18,938 bases of DNA from Spirochaetaceae bacterium. Lineage in GTDB: Bacteria; Spirochaetota; Spirochaetia; Treponematales; Breznakiellaceae. The stretch lies in the NCBI GenBank assembly GCA_031288215.1, contig JAITRV010000078.1, positions 1 to 18,938 on the forward strand. The letters run 5' to 3'. How positions within the stretch are numbered: the stretch's first letter is position 1; every line of letters begins with the position of its first letter. Under the pieces are notes generated by a model. It had not been told where the DNA came from. It did no database searches and worked only from the letters and a program-made list of their open reading frames with translations. Both the position numbers and the translations under genes were made by a program. Shown piece by piece: positions 7,997-15,053 of the stretch.

Positions 7997-10205
7997 ACTG
8001 GCCATCTACGGGAAGGGGGGGATCGGCAAGTCCACCATAGCCGCCAACATCTCCGCCGCCCTGGCGAAGCAGGGGAAACGGGTGCTCCAGATAGGCTGCG
8101 ATCCCAAGCACGATTCCACCCGGCTTCTCCTGGGAGGGCGGCGGATCACCACGGTTCTGGACTACCTCCGGGAGACCGGCCCCGGCCAAGGCCGGAGGAC
8201 GCCGTCCCTTCCGGAGGAGATCGTCCACGCCGGGGCCTTCGGCGTCCACTGCATCGAGGCGGGGGGCCCCGAGCCCGGGGTAGGCTGCGCGGGCCGGGGG
8301 ATTCTCACCACCTTTGAGCTGATCCGGCGCCTGGGGATCCGGGACTATCCCTACGATGCGGTGATCTACGATGTCCTGGGAGACGTGGTCTGCGGGGGCT
8401 TTGCGGTTCCCCTCCGCCGGGAATACGCGGAAAAGGTCTATATCGTCAGTTCCGGGGAATTCATGGCCCTCTATGCGGCGAACAACATCCTCCGGGGGCT
8501 TAAAAACTACGACCAAAGCCGGGGCAGGGCCGGGGGGATCATCCTCAATTCCCGGGGCCTTCCGGAGGAGGACGGCTTGATCCGCCGTTTCTGCGACGCC
8601 GTGGAACTTCCCCTGCTGGAAAGCTTTCCCCGGAGCGAGGTCTTTTCCGGCTGCGAACGGGAGGGGATGAGCCTGGTGGAACGGGACGGGGGTTCGGAAC
8701 TGGCCGCGAAATTCGAGGCCCTGGCGGCTCTCATGTACCGCCAGGAGGAACTCTATCCCCCCCGGCCCCTGTCGGACGAAGAACTGGAAGATCGGATCTT
8801 CGGTGAGCGGAAGCGGCCCGCCGGGAGGAGGGCCCTGGGGGAACAGGTCTTTGGGGAGGTGCCAAAGCGGAAAGAGGCCGCTTCCGCGTTCGTTTCCGGC
8901 GTTTTTTCCAAGAGCCTCATTGCCCGGGAGCCCCTCCAGGGCTGCGCCTTTAGCGGGGCCATGGGGGTCTGTACCCAGGTGGGGGACTGCGTCTGTATTG
9001 CCCACGGCCCCGTGAGCTGCGCCCATATCACCTACCAGAGCATCACCTCCGCCTCCCGGCGTTTCCTCCTGGAACGGGGGATAGTCCTGCCCTACCAGGC
9101 CTCCCCGCCGGTGCTTTCCTCCCAGATGAACGAGACGGTGATGATCTTCGGCGGCGTCGAGGCCCTGCGGAAGAAGCTCGCCGAGGCCCGGGCCGCGGGA
9201 AGCGCCGGGATCTTCGTGCTTACCACCTGTCCCAGCGGGATCATCGGCGACGACCTGGGCTTCCTGCGGGATATGGAAGCGGGGGAGAGCCGCATCATCC
9301 CCCTCCTCACCGACGGGAACCTCCAGGGGGATTTTCTCCAGGGGATACTCATGGCCTATACGGAAATCGCCCGGGCCCTGATCGACCGGACCGTAGCGGC
9401 CCGGGAGAATACGGTGAACATCGTGGCGGAGAAGCCCGAAACTACCGGCCGGGGGGAAAGCCTCCGGTATATGAAGGATATCCTGGACCGGCTGGGGATC
9501 GAAATTAACTGCCATTTTATCTGTGAAACCTCCCTGGAGGAGATCCGCTGCTTCATGAGGGGGAAGCTTTCCATTCTCGCCTTTGACGATTATATGGGCC
9601 GGACCATCCGGGACTTCCTCCGCGGCGAATTCGGCGCGGAATTCCTGGACCGCCCCTTCCCCGTGGGCTTCCGGGAGAGCGCCGAATGGGTGAGGCTGCT
9701 GGCCTCCTCCTTCGGCCGCCCCCCGGAAACCGCCGGGGCCATCATCGCCGATTACCGGGATCGATACGAAGGGGAAATCCTCAGGATAAAGCCCTATCTC
9801 GCGGGGAAACGGCTCATGGTCATCACCTTCAACCACGATATTGACTGGATCCTCCAAACCGCCCTGGACCTGGAGATGGAAGTAGCCTTCCTGGCGGTGA
9901 TGGACTTTTCCCAGGAGAACCTCTTCAGGACCATCTTCCGGGAGCGGATTGGGGAGTTCCGGGTTTCCTACGACCGGAGCCGGCGGCGCTCCGATATAGA
10001 GCGGGTGAAGCCTGACCTTTTCCTCGCCAATTACCCTTCCCCGGAGGAGGACGGCCGGGTCCTGACCGACGTCATTCCCTTCTGCCCCGTGGCGGGATTT
10101 TTGAGCGGCCTCCTCCTGGCCCGGCGCTGGAGCGAGATTTTCAGGATGAATTTATACGAAGGATGGAAACAGGATGAAGTTCTATTCAGAAAATATCAGT
10201 CCTGA
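7989..10205 (+). CDS. Nitrogenase-like fusion: NifH-type reductase plus NifD-type catalytic subunit
   Basis: This 738-residue protein has two nitrogenase-family halves. Residues 1 to about 255 are a NifH-like iron protein: P-loop GKGGIGKST (8-16), GCDPKHDSTRL, cluster cysteines Cys100 in GVGCAGRG and Cys135 in DVLGDVVCGGFA (NifH Cys97 and Cys132), then SSGEFMALYAANNI. After a charged linker (about 255-308) comes a NifD-like half, with cluster cysteines Cys319 (LQGCAFSG), Cys344 (AHGPVSC) and Cys414 (TTCPSGIIGDDL). By eye alignment the FeMo-cofactor Cys (NifD 275) falls on Phe/Asp at about 532-533, and the NifD His442 region has no histidine. It is therefore not expected to be a nitrogenase. 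The family includes the tetrapyrrole reductases DPOR, COR and CfbCD, which use ATP-driven one-electron transfer to reduce ring double bonds. Its position between cbiD and cbiL suggests a reductive step on a corrin intermediate, perhaps replacing CbiJ; this is inference. The exact subfamily is not recognised. Confidence 0.9.
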   Translation: MAELAIYGKGGIGKSTIAANISAALAKQGKRVLQIGCDPKHDSTRLLLGGRRITTVLDYLRETGPGQGRRTPSLPEEIVHAGAFGVHCIEAGGPEPGVGCAGRGILTTFELIRRLGIRDYPYDAVIYDVLGDVVCGGFAVPLRREYAEKVYIVSSGEFMALYAANNILRGLKNYDQSRGRAGGIILNSRGLPEEDGLIRRFCDAVELPLLESFPRSEVFSGCEREGMSLVERDGGSELAAKFEALAALMYRQEELYPPRPLSDEELEDRIFGERKRPAGRRALGEQVFGEVPKRKEAASAFVSGVFSKSLIAREPLQGCAFSGAMGVCTQVGDCVCIAHGPVSCAHITYQSITSASRRFLLERGIVLPYQASPPVLSSQMNETVMIFGGVEALRKKLAEARAAGSAGIFVLTTCPSGIIGDDLGFLRDMEAGESRIIPLLTDGNLQGDFLQGILMAYTEIARALIDRTVAARENTVNIVAEKPETTGRGESLRYMKDILDRLGIEINCHFICETSLEEIRCFMRGKLSILAFDDYMGRTIRDFLRGEFGAEFLDRPFPVGFRESAEWVRLLASSFGRPPETAGAIIADYRDRYEGEILRIKPYLAGKRLMVITFNHDIDWILQTALDLEMEVAFLAVMDFSQENLFRTIFRERIGEFRVSYDRSRRRSDIERVKPDLFLANYPSPEEDGRVLTDVIPFCPVAGFLSGLLLARRWSEIFRMNLYEGWKQDEVLFRKYQS

Positions 10206-11550
10206 CAGCCTGAGCGGGGCTATCTTTTCCATAGAGGGAATCCGGGACGCCTGTGTGGTGTTAAACGGCCCCACGGGCTGCAAGTTCTACCACAGCGCCA
10301 TCTCGGACAGCCAGTTCCACCACTCCCTGGGCTTTGACGCCGGCGTCTATTCCGAGGGTTTCTACCTGGGCCAGAGCCGGGTGCCATCCACCTACCTGGA
10401 CAGCCAGGACTACATCTTCGGCGCCGGGGAAAAGCTTGAGCGGATCCTCCGGGATGCGGGGCGGCGGGGTTGCAAACTCATCGCGGTGATCAATTCCCCC
10501 GGGGCGGCCCTGATCGGCGACGACCTGGAGGGTATCCTCCGGCGGGAAGTCCGGGGGGTCCCCTGCTTTGCCCTGGAGAACTCCGGTTTTTCGGGAACCT
10601 TTGGCGCCGGTTACCAGCGGGCCCTGATGAAGGTCATCGACGCCCTCTCTCTCAGCCCCCGGAAGCGGGGTCTTCACGAAGACCTCCGGACGGATGGTCG
10701 TCAAATGAATTCAAGTAAATTTATGACCGATGGTCATAGAATGAACGGGGGTAACAAAGTGAACCTCCTGGGTTTTTGCATCTATCAGAAGCACTACGAC
10801 GGCAGCATCCGCGCCCTCAAGAACCTCCTGGAACGCTGCGGGATCGAGGTGGTCTCCACCCCCGGCGCATTGGACAGCCTGGAGGCCGTCGCCCGGCTCC
10901 CCGAAGCGGACCTCAACGTGGCGGTTTACCCCGAATACGCCCGGGAACTCGGGGAAAAGCTGGAGGCTGAACTGGGTATACCCCTGCTCTGCCTCCGGGA
11001 AGGCCCCCCCCTGGGCTTTGACGCCGCCGCCGCCTTTGTCCGGGAGATCTGCGCCGCCCTGGACCGGGAGAGCGCGGCGGCCCTGGAAGCCATAGCCCGT
11101 GCGCGGGGGCGCGCCTATTACTACCTGGCCCGGTTCTCCTCCCTCCTGGGCCTGCCCAAGGGGGCCCTCTTCTCCATCCGGGCCGAGGCCTCCACCGCCT
11201 ACGCCCTGACCCGGTGGCTCTGCGGCTACCTGGGGATGATCCCCGCGGCGATCTCGGTGCTTCCCGGCGCCGACGGCCCTTCGCTCAAAAAACTGGAGGA
11301 CTTCCTGGAGGGCATCCATTACCGGGAGGTCTTGGATCAGCCGGTCCTCGAACGGGAGACCCACCTCCTCTTTGCCGACGGGAATACCATCGCCGCCCTC
11401 AAATTGGCGGGCAAAACCTTTTGCGGAATAGAAATCGCCCTGCCCAGCCTGGGTTATTTGGATATCACCGGGAAAGCCCTCCTGGGAGAAACCGGGGCCC
11501 TGTTCCTTTTGGAACAGATTATGAACGGATTGAGGTACGTACTCACATGA
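10174..11550 (+). CDS. NifK-like partner subunit of the nitrogenase-like complex
   Basis: A 458-residue nitrogenase component-1-type protein that starts inside the preceding gene (32-nt overlap), so both are probably made in fixed ratio. Only one of the three classical cluster cysteines of this subunit is present: Cys36 in LNGPTGCKFYHS, aligned with NifK Cys95. The position of NifK Cys70 aligns near Asp11, and that of Cys153 is Pro109 in NSPGAALIGDDL. With the three cysteines of the NifD-like half this gives a four-cysteine site, as recalled for COR (BchY three Cys, BchZ one Cys). A repeat-bearing AT-rich insert of roughly 25-30 residues sits at about 162-195, before KVNLLGF. Later segments (RAEASTAYALTRWLCGYLGMIP, FADGNTIAALKLAG) fit the family fold. 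The partner and location imply a role in corrin synthesis, but the substrate is unknown. Confidence 0.88.
   Translation: MKFYSENISPDSLSGAIFSIEGIRDACVVLNGPTGCKFYHSAISDSQFHHSLGFDAGVYSEGFYLGQSRVPSTYLDSQDYIFGAGEKLERILRDAGRRGCKLIAVINSPGAALIGDDLEGILRREVRGVPCFALENSGFSGTFGAGYQRALMKVIDALSLSPRKRGLHEDLRTDGRQMNSSKFMTDGHRMNGGNKVNLLGFCIYQKHYDGSIRALKNLLERCGIEVVSTPGALDSLEAVARLPEADLNVAVYPEYARELGEKLEAELGIPLLCLREGPPLGFDAAAAFVREICAALDRESAAALEAIARARGRAYYYLARFSSLLGLPKGALFSIRAEASTAYALTRWLCGYLGMIPAAISVLPGADGPSLKKLEDFLEGIHYREVLDQPVLERETHLLFADGNTIAALKLAGKTFCGIEIALPSLGYLDITGKALLGETGALFLLEQIMNGLRYVLT
10690..10746 (+). repeat. In-frame direct repeat with palindrome inside the NifK-like gene
   Basis: Two copies of a 21-nt unit begin at 10690 and 10726, exactly 36 nt apart, with 16 of 21 bases identical. 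They encode TDGRQMN and TDGHRMN. The second copy contains TATGACC-GAT-GGTCATA (10722-10738), an inverted repeat with 7-bp arms. The stretch is clearly more AT-rich than the gene around it, as if a small element had been inserted and kept in frame. It falls in the linker between two domains of the protein. Confidence 0.75.
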
Positions 11551-12281
11551 AAGACGAGAATTCCCCGGCCAAGCCGGGGACCCTGTACGGGATCGGGGTC
11601 GGCCCCGGCGACCCGGAACTGATCACGGTGAAAGCCCTGCGGATCATCGCCGCCTGCGACCTGGTGGTCTTCCCCGAGCCGGAAGAGGCGGGAACGCGGC
11701 ACCTGGCCTTTGAGATCGCCCGGAGGGCGATGCCGGAACTGGAAAAGCGGGAGTTTATGGGACTCTACCTCCCCATGACCCGGGACGCCGCGGTGATGCG
11801 GGTCAACCAGGAGAAGGCCGCGCAACGGATCATGGAGCAGCTCCGGGAGGGCAAGAACCTGGCCTTCCTCACCCTGGGGGACCCCTCGGTGTATTCCACC
11901 TCCGGTTATCTCCACCGGCTGGTGGAGGAGGGGGGCTTTTCCGTCAGGATAATCCCCGGGGTAACGTCCTTCTGCGCCGCCGCCGCCGCCCTGGGAGAGG
12001 ACCTGGTCAGGGGGTCCGAGGCCCTTCACCTTATCCCCGCTTCCGGGGATACGGCGGAAGCTATGGGCCTCGCGGGAACCCGGGTGTTCATGAAGATGGG
12101 ACGCTCCCTGGGGGAAATCCGGGCCCTGGTGGAGGAGCGGGGGCTGGGGAGCCGGACCCGGATCGTCGAGAACTGCGGGCTGGAGAACCAGCGGATCTGG
12201 AAGTCCCTGGAGGAGCTTCCCCCGGGAGAGGCGCCGGGGTACTTCACCCTGATCATCGTTAAAGACGGGGAACGCTCATGA
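11547..12281 (+). CDS. cbiL: Cobalt-precorrin-2 C20-methyltransferase
   Basis: A SAM-dependent tetrapyrrole methylase of 244 residues that adds a methyl group at C20 of (cobalt-)precorrin-2. The N-terminal motif YGIGVGPGDPELITVKAL (about 14-31) and LTLGDPSVYST (about 109-118), with IIPGVTSFCAAAAALG, are typical of CbiL/CobI. The NCGLENQRIW segment near the C-terminus also fits. CobI of the aerobic pathway has the same fold; the cbiD/cbiG context favours CbiL. The ATG at 11547 overlaps the stop of the NifK-like gene (ATGA), which ties the nitrogenase-like genes into the same translational unit. The longer upstream open frame is ignored because it lies within the previous gene and shows no homology. 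Confidence 0.95.
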   Translation: MKDENSPAKPGTLYGIGVGPGDPELITVKALRIIAACDLVVFPEPEEAGTRHLAFEIARRAMPELEKREFMGLYLPMTRDAAVMRVNQEKAAQRIMEQLREGKNLAFLTLGDPSVYSTSGYLHRLVEEGGFSVRIIPGVTSFCAAAAALGEDLVRGSEALHLIPASGDTAEAMGLAGTRVFMKMGRSLGEIRALVEERGLGSRTRIVENCGLENQRIWKSLEELPPGEAPGYFTLIIVKDGERS

Positions 12282-13039
12282 TATACTTTGTCGGAGCGGG
12301 CCCCGGGGCGCCGGACCTGATAACCCTCCGGGGAAGGGAACTCCTGGGCCGCGCGGATCAGATCATCTATGCCGGTTCCCTGGTGAACCCCGCCCTGCTC
12401 GCCTATGCCAAAGAGGGATGCGCGATCTACAACAGCGCATCCATGACCCTGGAGGAGGTCATGGAACGCTTCGCCGCCGCCGAGGACAAGGGCTGGATGA
12501 CCGTGCGGCTCCACACCGGGGACCCCAGCCTCTATGGGGCCATCCGGGAACAGATGGAGCGGCTGGATGAACGGGGCTTTGACTACCAGGTGGTCCCCGG
12601 GGTCAGTTCCTTCTGCGGCGCCGCGGCGGCCCTGAAGGCGGAGTACACCCTGCCGGGCCTTTCCCAGACCCTGATCATCACCCGGGCCGCGGGGCGGACC
12701 GAGGTGCCCGAAAAGGAGGATCTCGCCCTCCTGGCCTCCCACGGTTCCTCCCTGGCGATCTTCCTCAGCGCCGCCCTCATGGGGGAACTGCGGGAAAAGC
12801 TCCTCGCCGGGGGATACGGCGCCGATACCCCCGCGGCGATCGTGTATAAGGCTACCTGGCCCGATGAACGGGTGATCCGGGGGACCGTCGGGGACCTCTG
12901 CCGGATGCGGGAGGAAAGCGGCATCACCAAGACCGCCCTGGTCCTGGTGGGGGCCTTCCTCGCGGGATCGGGGGCGCGGTCCCGGCTCTACGACGGCGCC
13001 TTTACCCACGAATTCCGGCAGGGGAGGGAGGCGCCGTGA
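12278..13039 (+). CDS. cbiF: Cobalt-precorrin-4 C11-methyltransferase
   Basis: A SAM-dependent methylase of 253 residues acting at C11 of cobalt-precorrin-4. Signatures are VGAGPGAPDLITLRG (5-19), YAGSLVNPALL, which is typical of CbiF/CobM, LHTGDPSLYGAI (about 78-89) and VVPGVSSFCGAAAAL. The C-terminal half has IVYKATWPDERVIRGT, also typical. Its ATG at 12278 overlaps the cbiL stop and its TGA overlaps the GTG start of cbiG. CbiH, which acts between CbiL and CbiF, is not in this window, so the C17 methyl/ring-contraction enzyme must be encoded elsewhere. Confidence 0.96.
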   Translation: MIYFVGAGPGAPDLITLRGRELLGRADQIIYAGSLVNPALLAYAKEGCAIYNSASMTLEEVMERFAAAEDKGWMTVRLHTGDPSLYGAIREQMERLDERGFDYQVVPGVSSFCGAAAALKAEYTLPGLSQTLIITRAAGRTEVPEKEDLALLASHGSSLAIFLSAALMGELREKLLAGGYGADTPAAIVYKATWPDERVIRGTVGDLCRMREESGITKTALVLVGAFLAGSGARSRLYDGAFTHEFRQGREAP

Positions 13040-14052
13040 CCATCACCCTCTTTGCCTTCACCGATTCGGGCCGCCGGCTCCGGGAGCATCTCGCCTCCCT
13101 CCTTATCCCCCGGGGGCACCGCGTCCTTCCCGCCGCCCCCGGCTCCCTCGCCGAAGGGGCCGCCCGGGCCTTCCGGGAGGGGGACGCCCTGGTCTTCATC
13201 GGGGCCTGCGGCATCGCCCTCCGGGCGGTGGCCCCCCTGGTGGCGTCCAAGGACAGGGACCCCGCGGTGGTGGTGATCGACGAGACCGCCCGCTGGGTCA
13301 TCTCCCTGCTCTCGGGGCACCTGGGGGGGGCCAACGATCTGACCCGGGAAATCGCCGTCCTGCTGGGCGGAGAGGCGGTCATCACCACCGCCACGGACCT
13401 GCGGGGCCTCTTTGCCGTGGATTGCTGGGCGAAACAGCACAACCTGGCCATCGATTCCCTGGAGAAGGCAAAGGAGGTTTCCGCCCGGATCCTGGCGGGG
13501 GAGGAGATCCCCCTGTACAGCGATTACCCCATCTCCGGCCCCGTCCCCCGGGGGATCAGGATGACGGCGGATCGTGAGGGGCCCTTCGGGATCGCCGTGT
13601 CCCTCTACCGGAAGAACGACGCCTGGCTGCGCCTGGTCCCCCGGTGTTTGTACCTGGGGATAGGCTGCCGGAAGGGGGCCGGCGAAGAGGCCCTCCTGGC
13701 CGCGGTGGAAGCCGCCCTGGACCGGCGGCGCCTGGATGCCGCCGGCATCGCCGGGGTGGGCACCGTGGACCTCAAGGCGGAGGAGCCGGCCCTGGTCCGG
13801 CTCTGTGAGAAGCGGGGCTGGCCGCTTCAGGCCTTTTCCCCGGCCCGGCTCATGGAGCTTACGGGCGAGACCGCCTTCGCCTCCTCGGAGTTTGTCAGGA
13901 CCGTCACCGGCGCCGACAATGTCTGCGAACGGGCGGCCGTCCTCGCCTCCGGGGAGGGGCGGCTGTGCCTGGAGAAATTCGCCCGATCCGGGGTAACCGT
14001 GGCCGCCGCGGAGGGGGAGGCGATCCTCCGCTTTGACGGGGAGGCGCTCTGA
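13036..14052 (+). CDS. cbiG: Cobalt-precorrin-5A hydrolase
   Basis: CbiG opens the lactone of cobalt-precorrin-5A and releases acetaldehyde, a step found only in the anaerobic pathway. The 338 residues contain the expected parts: a N-terminal domain with IGACGIALRAVAPLV (about 55-69), DPAVVVIDE (75-83) and LLSGHLGGAN (91-100); a middle region; and a C-terminal domain with YLGIGCRKG from about Tyr206 and GVGTVDLKAEEPAL. It starts with GTG at 13036, the only non-ATG start assigned in this operon, chosen because it overlaps the cbiF stop (GTGA) and lies at the family N-terminus. It is not fused to CbiH, as happens in some other organisms. Its stop shares one base with the cbiB start (TGATG). Confidence 0.95.
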   Translation: MTITLFAFTDSGRRLREHLASLLIPRGHRVLPAAPGSLAEGAARAFREGDALVFIGACGIALRAVAPLVASKDRDPAVVVIDETARWVISLLSGHLGGANDLTREIAVLLGGEAVITTATDLRGLFAVDCWAKQHNLAIDSLEKAKEVSARILAGEEIPLYSDYPISGPVPRGIRMTADREGPFGIAVSLYRKNDAWLRLVPRCLYLGIGCRKGAGEEALLAAVEAALDRRRLDAAGIAGVGTVDLKAEEPALVRLCEKRGWPLQAFSPARLMELTGETAFASSEFVRTVTGADNVCERAAVLASGEGRLCLEKFARSGVTVAAAEGEAILRFDGEAL

Positions 14053-15053
14053 TGGAAGGCCTGAACGGACGGGCCCTGCTCGTCTTCCTGCCCCCGGCGG
14101 CCCTTTTCCTCAGCTTCTTCCTGGACCGCCTCCTGGGGGATCCCCCCGGGATGCCCCATCCGGTCCGGGCCATGGGCTTCCTCATCGACCGGGGGGAACG
14201 GGTCCTGCGGCGGCTCCTTCCCGGGAGGGAGGGCCTTGCGGGTACGGTCCTGGTGGTCCTCACGGCCGGCCTCAGTTTCGCCCTTCCCGCCGGCCTCCTC
14301 CTCCTGGCCTACCGCTTCTCCCCCTGGGCGGGCTTCGTCCTGGAACTCTGGCTCTGCTACCAGGCCCTCTCCGCCCGGTGCCTCCAGCAGGAAGCCATGA
14401 AGGTCTACGACCGGGTGATCCGGGGGGACCTCCCGGAGGCGAGGAAGGCGGTGTCGATGATCGTGGGCCGGGACCCGGAGCGGCTGGATATGGAAGGGGT
14501 CATCAAGGCCGCCGTGGAGACCGTCGCGGAGAACCTCTCCGACGGGGTGATCGCCCCCCTGGTCTTCATGGCCCTGGGGGGCCCTGCCCTGGGGATGTTC
14601 TACAAGGGGGTGAATACCATGGATTCCATGATAGGCTACACCAGCGAGCGCTACCTCCGCTTCGGCAGGACCGCGGCCAAACTGGACGACGCCGCCAACC
14701 GGCTGCCCGCCCGGCTTTCCGGCGTCCTGCTGATCGCCGCCGCGGCCCTCACGGGCCTGGATGCCGCCAATGCCCGGCGGATCTACCGCCGGGACCGGTA
14801 CCGCCATGCCAGCCCCAACAGCGGCCACGGCGAGGCGGCCTGCGCCGGGGCCCTGGGGGTGGCCCTGGCGGGGGACGCCTATTACGGCGGGGAGCTTTGC
14901 CGCAAGCCCTCCATCGGGGATGCCCTGCGGCCGGTGCGGGCCGCGGATATTCCCGCCGCGGTGAGGCTCATGTACGTCTCCGCGGCCCTCTGCCTGCCCG
15001 CCGCCTGCCTCGTCAGGCTGGCGGTCCGCGGTATCCTTATGGGGATGTTCTGA
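14052..15053 (+). CDS. cbiB: Adenosylcobinamide-phosphate synthase, membrane protein
   Basis: CbiB is an integral membrane protein that joins the aminopropanol arm made by CobD to adenosylcobyrate. It has 333 residues with several hydrophobic segments (about 8-28, 58-85, 175-195, 215-232 and 310-330). Family signatures are FFLDRLLGDPPGMPHPVRAMG near the N-terminus, VKAAVETVAENLSDGVIAPL-type sequence mid-protein (here IKAAVETVAENLSDG), NTMDSMIGYTSERY, and SPNSGHGEAACAGALGV. The ATG at 14052 overlaps the cbiG stop by one base. The downstream cobD overlaps in the same way, so the two arm-attachment genes are coupled. Confidence 0.95.
   Translation: MEGLNGRALLVFLPPAALFLSFFLDRLLGDPPGMPHPVRAMGFLIDRGERVLRRLLPGREGLAGTVLVVLTAGLSFALPAGLLLLAYRFSPWAGFVLELWLCYQALSARCLQQEAMKVYDRVIRGDLPEARKAVSMIVGRDPERLDMEGVIKAAVETVAENLSDGVIAPLVFMALGGPALGMFYKGVNTMDSMIGYTSERYLRFGRTAAKLDDAANRLPARLSGVLLIAAAALTGLDAANARRIYRRDRYRHASPNSGHGEAACAGALGVALAGDAYYGGELCRKPSIGDALRPVRAADIPAAVRLMYVSAALCLPAACLVRLAVRGILMGMF

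Noticed and set aside
7989..11550. True nitrogenase genes (nifHDK)
   Set aside because: The FeMo-cofactor Cys and His are absent by eye alignment, two of three NifK cluster cysteines are missing, and no nif cofactor genes are near.
7989..11550. CfbCD pair for coenzyme F430 synthesis
   Set aside because: CfbC and CfbD are separate proteins with no NifK-type partner, and here a full corrin gene set with cbiD, cbiG, cbiP and cobO surrounds the genes. Not fully excluded.
13036..14052. CbiG-CbiH fusion that would supply the missing CbiH
   Set aside because: The protein is 338 residues, normal for CbiG alone, and has no second tetrapyrrole-methylase domain.
14033..15052. Upstream extension of the cobD frame
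   Set aside because: It is a low-complexity Gly/Pro/Arg frame overlying cbiB. The CobD family begins at the ATG at 15053.
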